64,000 nucleotides of DNA from Cryptomeria japonica. Its lineage: Eukaryota > Streptophyta > Pinopsida > Cupressales > Cupressaceae. Location: contig NC_081413.1 in assembly GCF_030272615.1 (NCBI RefSeq), positions 161,134,849 to 161,198,848 on the forward strand, written 5' to 3'. A program made the translations under genes and the position numbers. This document shows, one piece after another, positions 46,929 to 59,057 of this stretch. The notes under the pieces were generated by a model. It ran no database searches. It was given only the letters and a program-made list of their open reading frames with translations, and was not told the DNA's origin. How positions within the stretch are numbered: position 1 is the first letter of the stretch; every line of letters starts with the position of its first letter.

Positions 46929-47974
46929 AATGGTGATCTTGCAAGCATAATTACCCCTTTGTGTGGCTGGTTTAGGGATGAGACCATATAGATAAGGAAA
47001 AAATCAAGCCATCTAAGATGTGTCAGGATGCCCTTTTGACAAAACTCATAATTACCCCTTTGCTAGGATGAACAGAAAAAACTCAAGATAACCCCTCAAA
47101 ATGAAATAATCAAACCCCCAAAACCTCAATGCATATAAGTTAGATCAAATAAACTTTTCTCCTACAAACAAATCCTTTCTAGGTGCCAAAATGTTCAAGT
47201 AATTGACCAAAAAGTGGAAACATAAAAATCTAAATAAAATGTACCTAGGGAGGATTCTAGAAAAAGTGCATGGATGGATTTGGAGAGATCCAAATCATCT
47301 TTTCAACATTGTAATAATTGCTAAAACTGGAGATATTAGTAAAATATATATGATATTGAAAGTAGAAACAAAAGATTTAAGTTTGATTGAGAATAACACA
47401 AATTTGGAAGAGAATATGAAGATAAAACCTACACTACTAGAGAGTGTTCAAAACTACATTTATTATGATATCGTCATCCCCAATTTTGACATTGTATGCT
47501 TAAGTTATGAATTTTTGAAAAAATGGGCTAAATTTAGCCAACTGATAACCAATAAACACAACTCTTCTAATTTGATTTCTACAAAATTTACTCACTACAT
47601 GAAAATCCAATAGGTTCCTATATGGTTTTTTAGGACTATGACCCAAACCCGTTTTTTTTTGAAAATTCACTAAGCAATAGTTATGGATGAAATTTGAGAT
47701 TTTTAATTTTTTTTTTCAAAAAAATTGAGGAATTTGGAAAATCAATAGATATCTAGATGGTTTTTATGGTTATGAAGAAAACCCAAAATTTTCTCCAAAA
47801 TGAGCCAGTTTTTCTCCTCAAGATTAGATCTATTAGAAGATGGATAGGAAGTCACAAATCTAGTGCTTTGATACTAGGTTGGAGTTCATAGCTAACCCCA
47901 TAACTCCGAAATATTATCTGCAACCAAAACACCTATCATATCTAGAGAGAAAAAGCCTTGATTGATTTTGATCC
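46929..47974. other. Interval between C and F, mostly unassigned
   Basis: A 136-codon plus frame (47,203-47,613) has no recognisable domain and AT-rich codon use, and I do not call it a gene. At 47,868-47,881 the minus strand reads ACCTAGTATCAAAGC, resembling a degraded copia primer site. It is followed on the right by TGGAGTTC, a possible LTR edge. If so, F was inserted in the LTR of yet another copia element. Confidence 0.35.
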
Positions 47975-48590
47975 TGTTGGCAACAACAAGGAAGGAAAAA
48001 TGAGAGGGGGGGGGGTGAATCTATTTTCACCAGATTAAACCAATTAAGCATACTCTTAGATCTAATCAACTACAATAAAAAGAAAGATGACAAAAATAAT
48101 AGCAACACACATAACACCAAATTCTTTTATGTGGAAAACTTGGTTAAGGGAAAAACCATGGTGGGAACCTACCCACAATAAGATGACACTCTACAGTAGT
48201 ATGTGTAAATATTACAAAGCGGAATGCACATGCATTTAGGCACACTTCCTAAATCTCACTGCTCAAATTGCAATGACCCAAAAGGTTCCAAACCTTAGGG
48301 AAAGTTCACTACCTTACAATAATGATCAGACTACAATCCAGAAAGAATGAACTACAAAGATAGCATCTGCTAATAAATGATGACAGTTCTGATTAAGCCC
48401 ATTTGTATGCCCTTCACCAATCTCTTCTCAACCACACCAAAGGATGAATTTGTTTGATCACACATACACCACTCTTTGATAATGTAGACACAACACCTAC
48501 ACCCATTTATACAAATTGTCAACCTTGACTACAAGGTCGGCTACACCCTTAACACCTAAATACAAATTTACATCACCCGATACATAAATT

Positions 48591-49934
48591 TGTTGGATAT
48601 TGTTGCTGCTAGGATATGTTGTTGTCATTGATGTCAACATGTTCTTGTGTTTGGGTGTTGTAGAGAGCTGCTTGGTGTTCCAATGATTGCATTGAGTTGA
48701 TATGGCTGGTTTATCTATTTGAGATGCTAGAATACTTTATTCCTTATTAGTTTCAACGATCCAAAAGTTTACTTGATCATATTATTTGATTTGGTTTATA
48801 GTTTAGTCTTTCTGTTTAGTGGTTGGCAGAATTTGGTATTTGATCTGGTGAGCTCTGGTATGGTAATATATTTGGTTGCATTTTTGGGATAATGTTTTAT
48901 ATATTCATGTGTATCTTCATTTAAGATGGTTCATGAATTGGTGTTCTACAAGCCATCTTTCTAGTCCAAATTGTTGTTGTTCGGTGTTCCTAAGAGTTAA
49001 CATGTTAATTGATGAAGATTTGAATAAGTGGTGTTGGTGCAGCTATTATAGATGGTTCTAATGTGCTTGTTGATGTTGTTTGATCATTTTCTATTTGTTT
49101 TGGTGGTTTGCATGGATCCTTGTGCGTGTTCTTGGTGATTTTGCTGATCTGGTGATATTATTCATGTTATGCAACATTCTTTATGGTGTAGCGTGTTACG
49201 ATTGATCTTAGAGAGATTTTTGGTGGTGATGCACGATTGGAGATTTGGTTTAGGTCTATGCTATGTCATATACATCATCATATTGGTCTGGTGATTGATC
49301 TATGTATCATGAGATGTAATTTTATAATTGAGGTTTGATGGTTTGGCCGACCTTGTAGTCAAGGTTGATGATTTATATAAATAGGTGGTATAGTCATGTA
49401 ATTTGCATGTCGATATTGTGTTTGCATTATCAGAGAGTGGTGTATGTGTGCATAAGAGAATTTATCCTTTGGTGTTGTGTATTGAGAAGAGAATGTTGCA
49501 AGATTGACAAATGTGCTTAATTAGGACTATCATAAGGCATTAGAAGCTGATATATTTATAGTTCATATATTTGAGATTGTAGTCTGAATCTTAATGTAAG
49601 GTAGTGAACCTTCCTTGAGGGTTGGAGCCTTTTGGGTCATCTTTTTTTGAGCAGTGAGCTTTAGGTAGTGTTCTTGAATGCATGTGCATTCCCCATTTTA
49701 ATATTTACACATAATACTACAGAGTATCATCTTATTGTGGGTAGGTTCCCATCGTGGTTTTTCCCTTGACCTAGTTTTCCATGTCAAAAATCTTGGGGTT
49801 ATGTGTTGTGGTATTATTGTCTTTATCTTTTCTCTTGCTATAATTATTTAGATATGAGATTGTGCTTAATTTAGTTAATCTGATGAAAACTAATTCACCC
49901 CCCCTCTTAGTTTTCCTTTTTGTTGTTGCTAAGA
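48591..49934 (+). repeat. E 5' LTR
   Basis: The LTR is 1,344 bp. A TATA box TATATAAATA lies at 49,374-49,383. The block GTGGGTAGGTTCCC...GTGGTTTTTCCC and a C-run TTCACCCCCCCTC (about 49,890-49,903) are the reverse complement of blocks in B, C and F. The terminal CA has become GA. Confidence 0.9.
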
Positions 49935-49936
49935 AT

Positions 49937-49948
49937 TGGTATCAGAGC
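49937..49948 (+). promoter_or_regulatory. E primer binding site (iMet)
   Basis: TGGTATCAGAGC matches the 3' end of plant initiator tRNA-Met perfectly over 12 bases, two bases after the LTR. Confidence 0.92.
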
Positions 49949-49990
49949 TAGATCTTCAAAAAGTAGCTTGACCACTTGAGGAGATCCAGG

Positions 49991-50590
49991 ATGGCAGCCT
50001 ATGTGTTCAAGGAGTCCTAGATTTGATGGAAGAAATTATAATATTTGGAAGGACTAGATGGAATTTCATTTGAAATGTCTTGGAGATGAGTATTGGAAAA
50101 TCACAAAGAATGCCTATAATGTTCCTTAGAATGGATTGGTTACTGCTACTAAGATCAAGGATGTTGAACATAACATAAGAGCTAAGGAAGCATTGCTTAG
50201 TTCCTTGATTGATTTAGAGATGACTAATTTGATGGGTTTGCATACTGCATATGAGATTTGGAAGAAGTTAGAGACCTTGTATGAAGGTGATGCACAAGTT
50301 AGAGTTGCTAAGCTACAGAGTTTGAAAGGGAAGTATGAAGCATTGAAGATAGGAGATGATGAGAATATAACATCCTTTATTGCTAAGGTGAATGAGCTTG
50401 TCATGAATATCAGATTTGTCGATGGAACCCTTGAAGAAGATGAGATAGTTGCTAAGGTGCTGAGATCATTGTCTACTGCTTACAAACATAAGGTAGCTGC
50501 TATTGATGAGATCTGGAGTGTGACCACTGTGACTAGAGACATGTTGGTTGGGAAGCTTGCTACATTTGAGTTGAGTGAATTTGGAGAATC
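49991..50590 (+). pseudogene. E gag, without zinc knuckle
   Basis: ATG at 49,991 soon shifts frame. The Gag then reads RFDGRNYNIWKD, MEFHLKCLG and a long UBN2-type helix region (50,136-50,585, with YEIWKKLETLYEG and LQSLKGKYEALK). It stops at FELSEFGES and continues directly into pre-integrase sequence. The CCHC knuckle and the whole protease are deleted without breaking the frame. Confidence 0.85.
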
Positions 50591-51830
50591 ACATGGTAAG
50601 CATAATACTGATGATGTCTTGTATGTTGAAGGTTTGAAACATAATATTTTGAGTGTTGGACAAATGATTGACAAGGGATATGCTTTTCAATTCAAGAATG
50701 GTAAATGTAAGATCCTAAATGCCTCTGGTATAGAGATTGCATCTAGAACTAGGACTAAAGGTAATATCTTTCACTTGAATGTTGGTGAGAAAAGTTGTTT
50801 GATTTCTTAGATTGATGAAAGTTGGTTGTGGTACAGAGGAATGTGTCATGTTAACTTTGATTGCATGATAAGGATAAGTTCTATTCAAGTTGCTAGAGAC
50901 TTGCCTAAAATTGTGAAGCCAACTAATCTGATATGTAAGGAATGTCAGATGGGAAAGAAAACAAGAACTTCATTTAAGATTAAGTTGTATTCATCTAATG
51001 GATTGATAGATCTTGTTCATATTGACTTATGTGGTCCTACTAGAGTGAGAAGCATCCAGGGTGATAGATATTTTATGTTGCTGATTGATGACTATTCAAG
51101 GATGATGTGGGTTACTTTTCTAAGGAAGAAATCAGAAGTGTTGGAGAAACTCAAGATATTAAAAGCTAGAGTAGAGACTAAGACAAGATTTAAGCTGAAG
51201 TGCCCAAGATCTGACAAAGGAGGATAATTTGCATCAAGAGAATTTGATACATTCTATGAGAGGAATGAAATTAGAAGACAATTTTTTGGTCATAGAACCC
51301 CTCAGTAGAATGGAGTTGTTGAAAGGAAGAATAAAACTATCTTGGATGCTACAAGGACTATGCTGATTGAAGGAAATGTTGCACAAACCTTTTGGAGAGA
51401 AGCTATTAGCACTGTTATTTACACATTCAACTAGGTGCATATTAAAGGTGATTTTGGTAAGACTCCTTATGAGCTATTGTTTGGTCATGTTCCTATAGTT
51501 AGATATTTCAGAGTTTCTGGAAGTAAATTTTATATCAAGAGAGATGAGGATATAGGAAAGTTTGATGCAAGATGTGATGAAGGAATCTTCTTGGGATATT
51601 CTACTGAGAGCAAGTCCTACTAGTGCTATAATAAGAGGCTAAAGAAGATAATTGAGATTGGAAATGTGAAGGTGTATGAATGTCTTGGAAAGTAGATCAG
51701 AGCATGCGAATATGATCTTGATGAAGAATATGTTGTTCTTAAGACCGTGGAGACTGAGATTCCTAAGTAGAATAATCCGATGGAGATAGTTAATCTGGAT
51801 ATTGCCATTGTCGGTGAAGAAGTGTAAGAG
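50591..51830 (+). pseudogene. E pre-integrase and integrase
   Basis: LKHNILSVGQMIDKGY opens the region. MCHVNFD and CKECQMGKK mark the zinc finger. VHIDLCGP, the RSDKGG block and PQ(stop)NGVVERK give the DDE core. At least five stops fall at Gln codons of the family (for example 51,307 and 51,433). The sequence at 51,693-51,712 (ATCAGAGCATGCGAATATG) matters for the deletion in F. Confidence 0.9.
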
Positions 51831-53512
51831 CCTAAAAATCAGAATAATCAGAAGAGTTTGAGGTATGTAAGATTGAATCATTCAAAAAATCAGACTATTG
51901 CGACAGTAGTAAAGGTGTGATGACTAGGAGAAGGATTGTTTCTGAAGAGATATGTTTGATTTCAAAGATTTAACCTAAAGAAGTAGCAGAAGCATGTAAG
52001 GATGAAAATTGGATAAAAGCAATGGAAGAAGAGCTAAATTAGATTGAAAAGAATAACACTTGGGAGATTGTTCCAAGACCTAAAGATAAGAATATGATTG
52101 GTACTAAATGGGTGTTCTAGAATAAACTAAATGAAGTCAGTGAAGTTGTTAGATTCAAAGCAAGATTGGTATGTAAAGGGTGTTCTTAGATGGAAGGTAT
52201 TGACTATGAGGATACTTTTGACTCTGTAGGTAGAATTGAAGCTGTTAGATTGTTGCTTGCATATGTTGCTTATAAGAATTTCAAGGTATATCAGATGTAT
52301 GCCAAGTCATCCTTTTTGAATGGTGATCTTGAAGAGGAAGTCTACATTGAGAAACCTGATGGATTTTCTTTATCAAATAGAGGAGATATGGTATGCAAAT
52401 TGAAGAAAGTATTGTGTGGACTAAAGAAAGCCCCTAGAGCCTGGTATGCTAGATTGGATAATTATTTGTTGAAGCTTGGATTATGTAAAGGTACTATTGA
52501 TAGTAATTTATATTTTAAAGTTGAGAATTATAACATTTTGATTGTTGAAGTCTTTGTCGATGATATCATTTTTGGCTGCGTTGATGATTTGAGTATGAAA
52601 TTTGCTGATGATATGCAAAAGGAATTTGAGATGTCTATGATATGTGAGATGAAATTATTTTTAGGATTGTAGATTACTCAGACCAATAAAGGTATTTTCA
52701 TTTCTCAATCTAAGTATATGAAGGAACTGTTGAAAAAGTTTGGATTAATTGATTCTAAACCTATTGGAACTCCTAAAGTGACTTGATGCAAGTTGTCTAA
52801 GAATGATGAATCTTAGAAAGTTAATCAGACCTTGTATAGATCTATTGTTGGTGGATTGTTGTATTTAACTTAGACTAGACTAGATATTATGCATGTTGTT
52901 TGTCTTTGTGCTAGATTTCAATCTTATCCTAAAGAGACTCACATTACTGCTATAAAAAGGATTTTCAAATACTTGAAGGGGACTGTTGACTATGGTTTGT
53001 GGTATCCAAAGAAAGATGATTTCCAGCTATGTTCCTATACTAATGATGAATGGGCTGGTGATGTTGATGACTGAAAAAACACTATTGGTGGAGAATTCTT
53101 TCTGGGAAAGAAGTTGATTTCATGGTCCAGTAAGAAACACGATGCTCTATCTTTATCTACTGCTAAAGTTGAATACAATGTTGTTGCTAGTAACCGTACT
53201 CAGGTAGTTTGGATGAAGCTGAAGCAAATGTTGAATGATATTAGGGTGATTTATGATGATCCTACTGTTATATATTGTGATAATTAAAGTGCTATCAATA
53301 TTTCAAAGAATCTGGTGATGCATTCTAAAATAAAGCATGTGTCTATAAAATATCATTTCTTCAGGGAGAAAGTTAGTGATGAGGAAGTTAGATTCGAATA
53401 TGTATCTACCAAGGATCAGATTGCAGATATTTTCACTAAACCTTTGCCTGCAAATACATTTGTCTATTTGAGAGACAAGTTAGGGGTCTCTGCCCCTCTT
53501 GATGAGAACTAG
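51831..53512 (+). pseudogene. E reverse transcriptase and RNase H
   Basis: RT motifs present are VYQMYAKSSFLNG (family Asp replaced by Tyr), GLKKAPRAWYARL, and EVFVDDIIFG with the catalytic DD. RNase H has YTNDEWAGDVDD, SLSTAKVEY and DN(stop)SAIN, and ends in STKDQIADIFTKPLP. Stops within it are mostly TAG where relatives have CAG. TAG at 53,510 is the natural end. Confidence 0.92.
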
Positions 53513-53812
53513 ATGCTTGTAGTTGCATCAATCTGGTGGATTTCAAAGCCTTATCTCTTATCTAGGTTGATGAGTTGGTGTTTCTACTCAACCAGAGTAG
53601 TCAGTATGTTCAGTAGATTGAGTTGTGAGTTTTGGGGAGAGATTATTTGGTCTATATTTTGTCTTTGGCATTGTTGTCAAAGGGGGAGAGAGGCATGTGA
53701 GAAACTGCTTTATCTTTGGAGCTTTGTGTGCATGATCTTAGGGGGATTTTTTTGGTGTTGATCTATTTCCTTTACATTGATAATTTTTTACATTCATATA
53801 TTGCCATCAATG

Positions 53813-53826
53813 CCAAAGGGGAAGAT
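53813..53826 (+). promoter_or_regulatory. E polypurine tract
   Basis: CCAAAGGGGAAGAT directly precedes the 3' LTR. It corresponds to AAAGGGGGAGAT in B and F. Confidence 0.85.
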
Positions 53827-55156
53827 TGTTGGATATTGCTACTACTAGGATATGTTGTTGTTATTGATGTCAACACATTCCTATGTTTTGGTGTTGCAGA
53901 GAGATGCTTGGTGTTTCAATGATTGCATTGAGTTGATATGGCTGGTTTATTTGTTTGAGATGCTATAATACTTCAGTCCTTATTATTTTTAGTGATCCAT
54001 AAGTTTACTTGATCCAATTTGTAGTCCAGTATTTCTATTTAGTGGTTGGCAAAATTTATAATTTGATCCAGTGAGCTCCAGTATGGTCATATGTTTCGTT
54101 ATGATTTTGGGAGAATGTTTTGGATATTCATGTGTATCTTCTTTTTAGATGGTTCATGATTTGGTGCCCTGCAAGCTATCTTTCTAGTTTGAATTTCTGC
54201 TATTTGGTGTTCCTGAGAGTTAGCATGTTGATTGATGTAGATTTGAATAAGTGGTGTTGGTGCAACTATTGCAGATGCTTCTCATGTGCTTGCTGATGTT
54301 TCCTAATTGTGTTCTATTTGTTTTGGTGGTTTGCATTGATCCTTGTATGTGTTCTTGGTGATTTTGTTGGTCTGGTGATATTCTTCATGTTATGCATATT
54401 CTTTACGGTGTAGCATGTTGCATTTGATCTTGGCGAGATTTTCAATGGTGATGTTTGATTAGAGATTTGGTTTAGGTCCATGCTATGTCATATATGTCAT
54501 CATATTGGTCCATTGATTGATCTATGTATTGTGAGATGCAATTTTGTAATTGAGAGTTGACGGTTTGGTTGACCTTGTAGTCAAGGTTGATGATTTGTAT
54601 AAATAGGTGGTATAGTCATGTAATTTGCATGTTGATGTTGTGTCTGCAATATTAGAAAGTGGTGTAAGTGTGCATAAGCTAAGTTATCCTTCAATGTTGT
54701 GTATTGAGAAGAGATTATTGCAGGGCAGACAAATGTCCTTAACTGGGATTGTCATCAGGCATTAGCAGATGCTATATTTGCAGTTCATATATTTCATATT
54801 GTAGTCCAAATCTTAATGTAAGGTAGTGAACCTTCCCTAAGGGTTGCAACCTTCTAGGTCATCTTATTTTGAGTAGTGAGCTCTAAGCAGTGTGCCTGAA
54901 TGCATGTGCATTCCCCATTATAATATTTACACATACTACTGATGAGTATCATGTTATTGTGGGTACGTTCCCACCATCTTTTTTCCCTTGACCAAGTTTT
55001 CCATGTCAAAAATATTGATGTTATGTGTTGTGGTGTTATTGTCTTTATCTTTACTCTTGCCGCAGTTGTTTAGATTTGAGATTGTGCCTGATTTACTTAA
55101 TATGGTTAAAATTGATTCACCCCCCTATCAATTTTCCTTCTTTGTTGCTGCTAAAA
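53827..55156 (+). repeat. E 3' LTR
   Basis: This is a direct copy of 48,591-49,934 with many substitutions. The TATA box is TATAAATA at 54,598-54,605. The last base is uncertain because of an A-run. Confidence 0.88.
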
Positions 55157-55848
55157 AAATAAATCACCAGACCAATACAATAACATAGATAGCTTAACAT
55201 GGACCTAAATAAAATCTCTAAACACTCATCACCACCGAAAATATTGCCAAGACCAACCGCAACACATTACACCACCAAAATACTGCATAACACAAAGAAT
55301 GTCACTAGATCAAAAAATCATCAAGAACTCACACAATAATAAATGTGGACCACCAATACAAATAGGACATGATTAGGAAACACCAATGACATGTTAGAAC
55401 CATCCACAATAGCTCCACCAACATAACTTATTCAAATATTCATTGATCAACACGCTAATACTTAAGAACACATAATAGAAGCAACTCAGATAAGAAAGAT
55501 AGCTTCTGAAGAACCAAATCACAAACAATCTAAAATGAAGATACACATGAACATCCAAAACACTCTCCCAAATCCACAACCAAATATATGATCATATCAG
55601 AGCACAACATATCAAATACCAAACTCTGCTAGCCATTGAACAAAAAGACCAAACCTCAAACTAGATCAAATGATATGATCAAGTAAGCTTTTAAATCATT
55701 GAAACCAATAAGGAATGAAGTATTCCAACATCCCAAACAAATAAACTAGCTAGATCAACTCACTGCAACCACCGCTCTGCAACACAAAACATTGGAATAA
55801 GTTGACATCAAAGACAACAACATATCCTAGCAGCAAGAATATCCAATA

Positions 55849-56141
55849 ATCTCCCCCTTTGGCATTGATGGAAACACATGCATATGAAAAAAAATTAATG
55901 AAAAGGAATAAATCAACACCAAAAAACTCCAACAAACTCCCCCTAAGATCATGCACACAAAGCTCCAAAGATAAGGCAGTTTTTCACATGCATCTCTCCC
56001 TCTTTGATAGAAATGCCAAATATATGAACTAAAATAATCTCTCCTTAGGATAAATTCATAGCTTTGAACAACTCACTGAATACTCTGGCTGAGTAGTAGC
56101 ACCAACACACCAACCTGGATAAAGAAATAAGACTATGAAGT
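55849..56141 (-). other. F 3' UTR next to the 3' LTR
   Basis: The minus strand matches E after its stop codon (53,535-53,826), including TTATCTTTGGAGCTTTGTGTG and a run of related sequence. It is interrupted at 56,141/59,881 by G and resumes at about 59,886. Confidence 0.75.
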
Positions 56142-56962
56142 TGATGCAGGATCATCCCTAGTTGATGAGCAATCTTGCATCAACCAAAAATATTTCCTTT
56201 CAGTTTTGTTCTTGTCTAGTTCTTTATGCAGTTTTATGTGTTCTTACTGGTTGGTACCGGTAGTTGCTTTCTTTTCATGGAAGATCTTATTTTTGGTTTC
56301 CAGGCTAGTTCATGTGCTTAATTCCATATTTTTAGTTCATTTGGGTTCTTTTCCGGTAAATTATCACTTCTGGTTGGCTGTTTCTGGGTTATGGGATAGT
56401 TCTTGTGGTTACCAGTTGGTTTTCCTTCATTACCAGTGCGATTCTTGGCATGTGGATCTATTTTGGGTCTTGTCTAATGTTCTTTGGCATGTGGCCGACC
56501 TTCCTTTTGAATCAAACCTCTTGGTTGTTATTTCTAGAAAGATTTCTTTAATTCTTAGGGCCAACCTAGTTACATGTTTCATTTTCCTGCATTGGTAAAT
56601 GTAATCTTATGAGGCCGACCCAGATATGTTCCAGTGGGTATAAATATGATGTTATGTAATCATTTGTAGGGGGTAGAAAAAGTAGAATTAAGAATAAGGA
56701 TTGAGATTCACATTTTGTGATTCGGTTGATTCTTAGAGTCCCGGTTGGATTGTATTTGGCTGATAGCCTATATGTAACTGGTTAACTACCAAATGTTCTT
56801 TGATAATTATATGATGATAACCAGATGGTTGTCGGAAGTTTTAAAGCAATAATATGATCTGTTTATGCAATCTTGTTATGTTTTCTTGTTGCTCATTGTG
56901 TTACTCTTGCTACATAAGCCGATTGATTCTCTTTAAGGGTTTTACCGGTTATGGCTGAATCA
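56142..56962 (+). repeat. G 5' LTR
   Basis: The LTR is 821 bp. A TATA box TATAAATA lies at 56,639-56,646. It is followed after two bases by the PBS. Confidence 0.88.
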
Positions 56963-56964
56963 AG

Positions 56965-56975
56965 TGGTATCAAAG
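56965..56975 (+). promoter_or_regulatory. G primer binding site
   Basis: TGGTATCAAAG follows the LTR end by two bases. It is an iMet-like site (TGGTATCAGAG in the perfect form) with one mismatch. Confidence 0.75.
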
Positions 56976-56978
56976 ATG

Positions 56979-58100
56979 GTTATGGATTGGCTAGTGGAAG
57001 AATTGTTTGCGTACATTGAGGCATTCCTTTGGGTGGATAGATCGCTGATTAGAAGTAGGCTGTACGTGTGTTCAATAGATCGACGAGGAGAGGCAATTCA
57101 AACTGATAGTCAAATTGCCATGTTGAGGAAGTTCACAGGAGTGGAAGAGGAGATGATGCCTAGAAGGACAAACCCTTAGAGAGTAGAGAAGATGATAGAA
57201 GACTTCAAGAATGAAGTGAGGAATGAAATCTAAAATGCTTTGGCTAGTTTATGGAGAAACCCTAAATCTGAGGATGAATATGAAGAAGGTAGTGAAGAGC
57301 TTGAAGAAGCTAAAGGACCGAAAGATGAATGAGAGGAAATATTCCTGAGAGAAGTGACACAAGCAAGTAAAGTTCATAAAGTTGAAGTTTCAAACTTTTT
57401 TGGAATGCTGAACCTGGAGGATCTGATCGATTGGATCAAAGAGTTGGAGGATTACTTAGAGTTTGAGGATGTCAAGGACCCATAGAGAGTCTAGTTGGCA
57501 CATACTAAGTTGAAAGGGCATACTTCCTTATGGTTGAAAGAATTGCAGAAAGATAGTGGAGAATGGTAAATTGAAGATCACTTGGTGGAGACAGATGGTT
57601 GCATGATTGAAGGCCAAGTTCATACCAGGAGACTATAAGTTGAAATTGTTTAAGAAGTTGTAGAACCTCAAATAGAGAAACATGTCTGTGAAGGAATATA
57701 GTGAGGAATTATATAAGGTGGTGATTAGATCTGGACATAGAGAGATGGATAGAGAAAAGGTGGAGAGGTACATAAATGGACTTTCTTTTAACATTCGAGA
57801 TGAAATGAGTATTGTTGAGGGTTTCCACAGTTGAAGAAGCTTACCGGTATGCTTTGAAGGCAGAGGAGAAGATGAGAAGAGGACAACTAAATAGAGGGAA
57901 GGAGAAATTCAAAGGTCAAATGAGTGATAGTATGAAGAAACTGGTTGAGGAAGATGAATCAAAACCTAAGTGGAGTAAATAACTAGAGAAGAAGATACAG
58001 AGGAAAGGCCTTGGTAGTACCAGTAGAGAATTTCCCGGCAAATGTTTCAAGTGTAGAGAAACTGGACATAGATTTTATGAATGTAAGTAGGGAATGGAAA
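56979..58100 (+). pseudogene. G gag with zinc knuckle
   Basis: After an N-terminal piece (56,964-57,179) the Gag core reads FFGMLNLEDLIDWIKELEDY, KLKGHTSLWLKELQ and NMSVKEYSEELYKVVIRSGH, typical of Ty3 Retrotrans_gag. The knuckle CFKCRETGHRFYEC at about 58,037-58,078 is a complete CX2CX4HX4C. Several stops and frameshifts divide it. Confidence 0.85.
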
Positions 58101-58199
58101 GAAATTGTGTGGCAAATGAGGAATCAGATGGTGAAGGTACTAGATCTGACTATGCACCGAAGCGAGGAAGAAATCCCTTATGTTCAGAAGAAAGGATAC

Positions 58200-58757
58200 T
58201 AGATCTACTAAGAGGAAGAGTCTTTTCTAGACAGTGTGTAAGTCAGGTGGTAAGTATTGCAAGGTTATTGTAGATAGTGGAAGTAATAAAAATTTGGTAT
58301 CTGAGGAGATGGTTGTGAATTTTGGATTGAAGAGGCTTGAGCATCCTTGTCCTTATGACGTAAGTTGGTTGCAAAATGATCAAACATAGAAGTAAAGGAG
58401 AAGTGTTTGGTAAATTTTAATATTGGGCCTTTTAGGGATGATGTTTTGTATGATGTTGTATCTATGAATGCTTGTCATATCTTGTTGGGAAAACCTTGGC
58501 AATTTGATAGAGGAGCTATTTATGACTGTAGAAGAAACCTAGTCACTATTGAGAAGGGTGGGCAAAAGTTCTCATTGATTTCTTTGAAGGTGAAAGAGAA
58601 GGAGGTGAAGAATCTGAATCTTGAGAAATTAGTTGCTGAGGTTATACCGGAGTTTGACTTGGGCTTGAAGAAAGATCTGATAGAACTGGTTGCAAAGGTT
58701 ATACCGAAGGGTGACATGAGTTTGCAGAAGGATCTGACAGATGAGCCTGATGGATAG
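58200..58757 (+). pseudogene. G retropepsin
   Basis: Sequence CKVIVDSGSNKNLVSEEMV has the canonical catalytic DSG, and SMNACHILLGKPWQFDRG follows in the piece 58,407-58,757. A stop near 58,387 separates them. The C-terminus has a duplicated short unit ((I/L)VAEVIPEFD and LVAKVIPKGD). A TAG ends it, and no RT follows. Confidence 0.85.
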
Positions 58758-59057
58758 ATTGGAACCAAATGATAGAGAGCTTATGGTGACAAACTAGATG
58801 AAGTCTTGTTGTAGAATCAAATCAAAGTTACAAAAGAAAGAAGGTAGTAAATAGAGACAATGTACATTTTTGAAGCAAAGAGAAACAAAGAGAGTCAAGG
58901 GTTAGAGAAGTCGGTTGAGGCACCAAAGGAGCTAAAGCAGAGGTTGGCTGAAAAAGAAGATGTTTGGATAAAAAATGAGCATGGGGTCTTTATTCTAAAT
59001 CCTTTTAGATGTTCATGAGTTGCCTCTCATGGAACATATTTTTCTACTTGGGTTGTC
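58758..59057 (+). other. G region between protease and 3' LTR
   Basis: About 300 bp with no coding domain visible. It probably joins pre-RT sequence to the region before the 3' LTR after deletion of pol. No strong polypurine tract is seen before 59,058. Confidence 0.5.

Larger units (their letters stand above)
48591..55156 (+). mobile_element. E: copia element of the same family as F
   Basis: LTRs 48,591-49,934 and 53,827-55,156 begin TGTTGGATATTG. Flanking 5-mers are AAATT and AAATA (one mismatch). The orientation is opposite to F. Order is LTR, PBS, gag, pre-integrase, integrase, RT, RNase H, PPT, LTR. The zinc knuckle and protease are missing. About 20 stops make it long dead. Confidence 0.9.
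47975..55848 (-). repeat. F 3' LTR, split by E
   Basis: Pieces 47,975-48,590 and 55,157-55,848 align with the intact 61,722-63,060. The last bases read CCAATA where the partner has CCAACA. A polypurine tract (minus, AAAGGGGGAGAT) follows at about 55,849-55,862. Confidence 0.85.

Noticed and set aside
47203-47613. 136-codon plus-strand ORF
   Set aside because: It has AT-rich composition, no recognisable domain and no regulatory context; chance frames of this length are expected in 64 kb.
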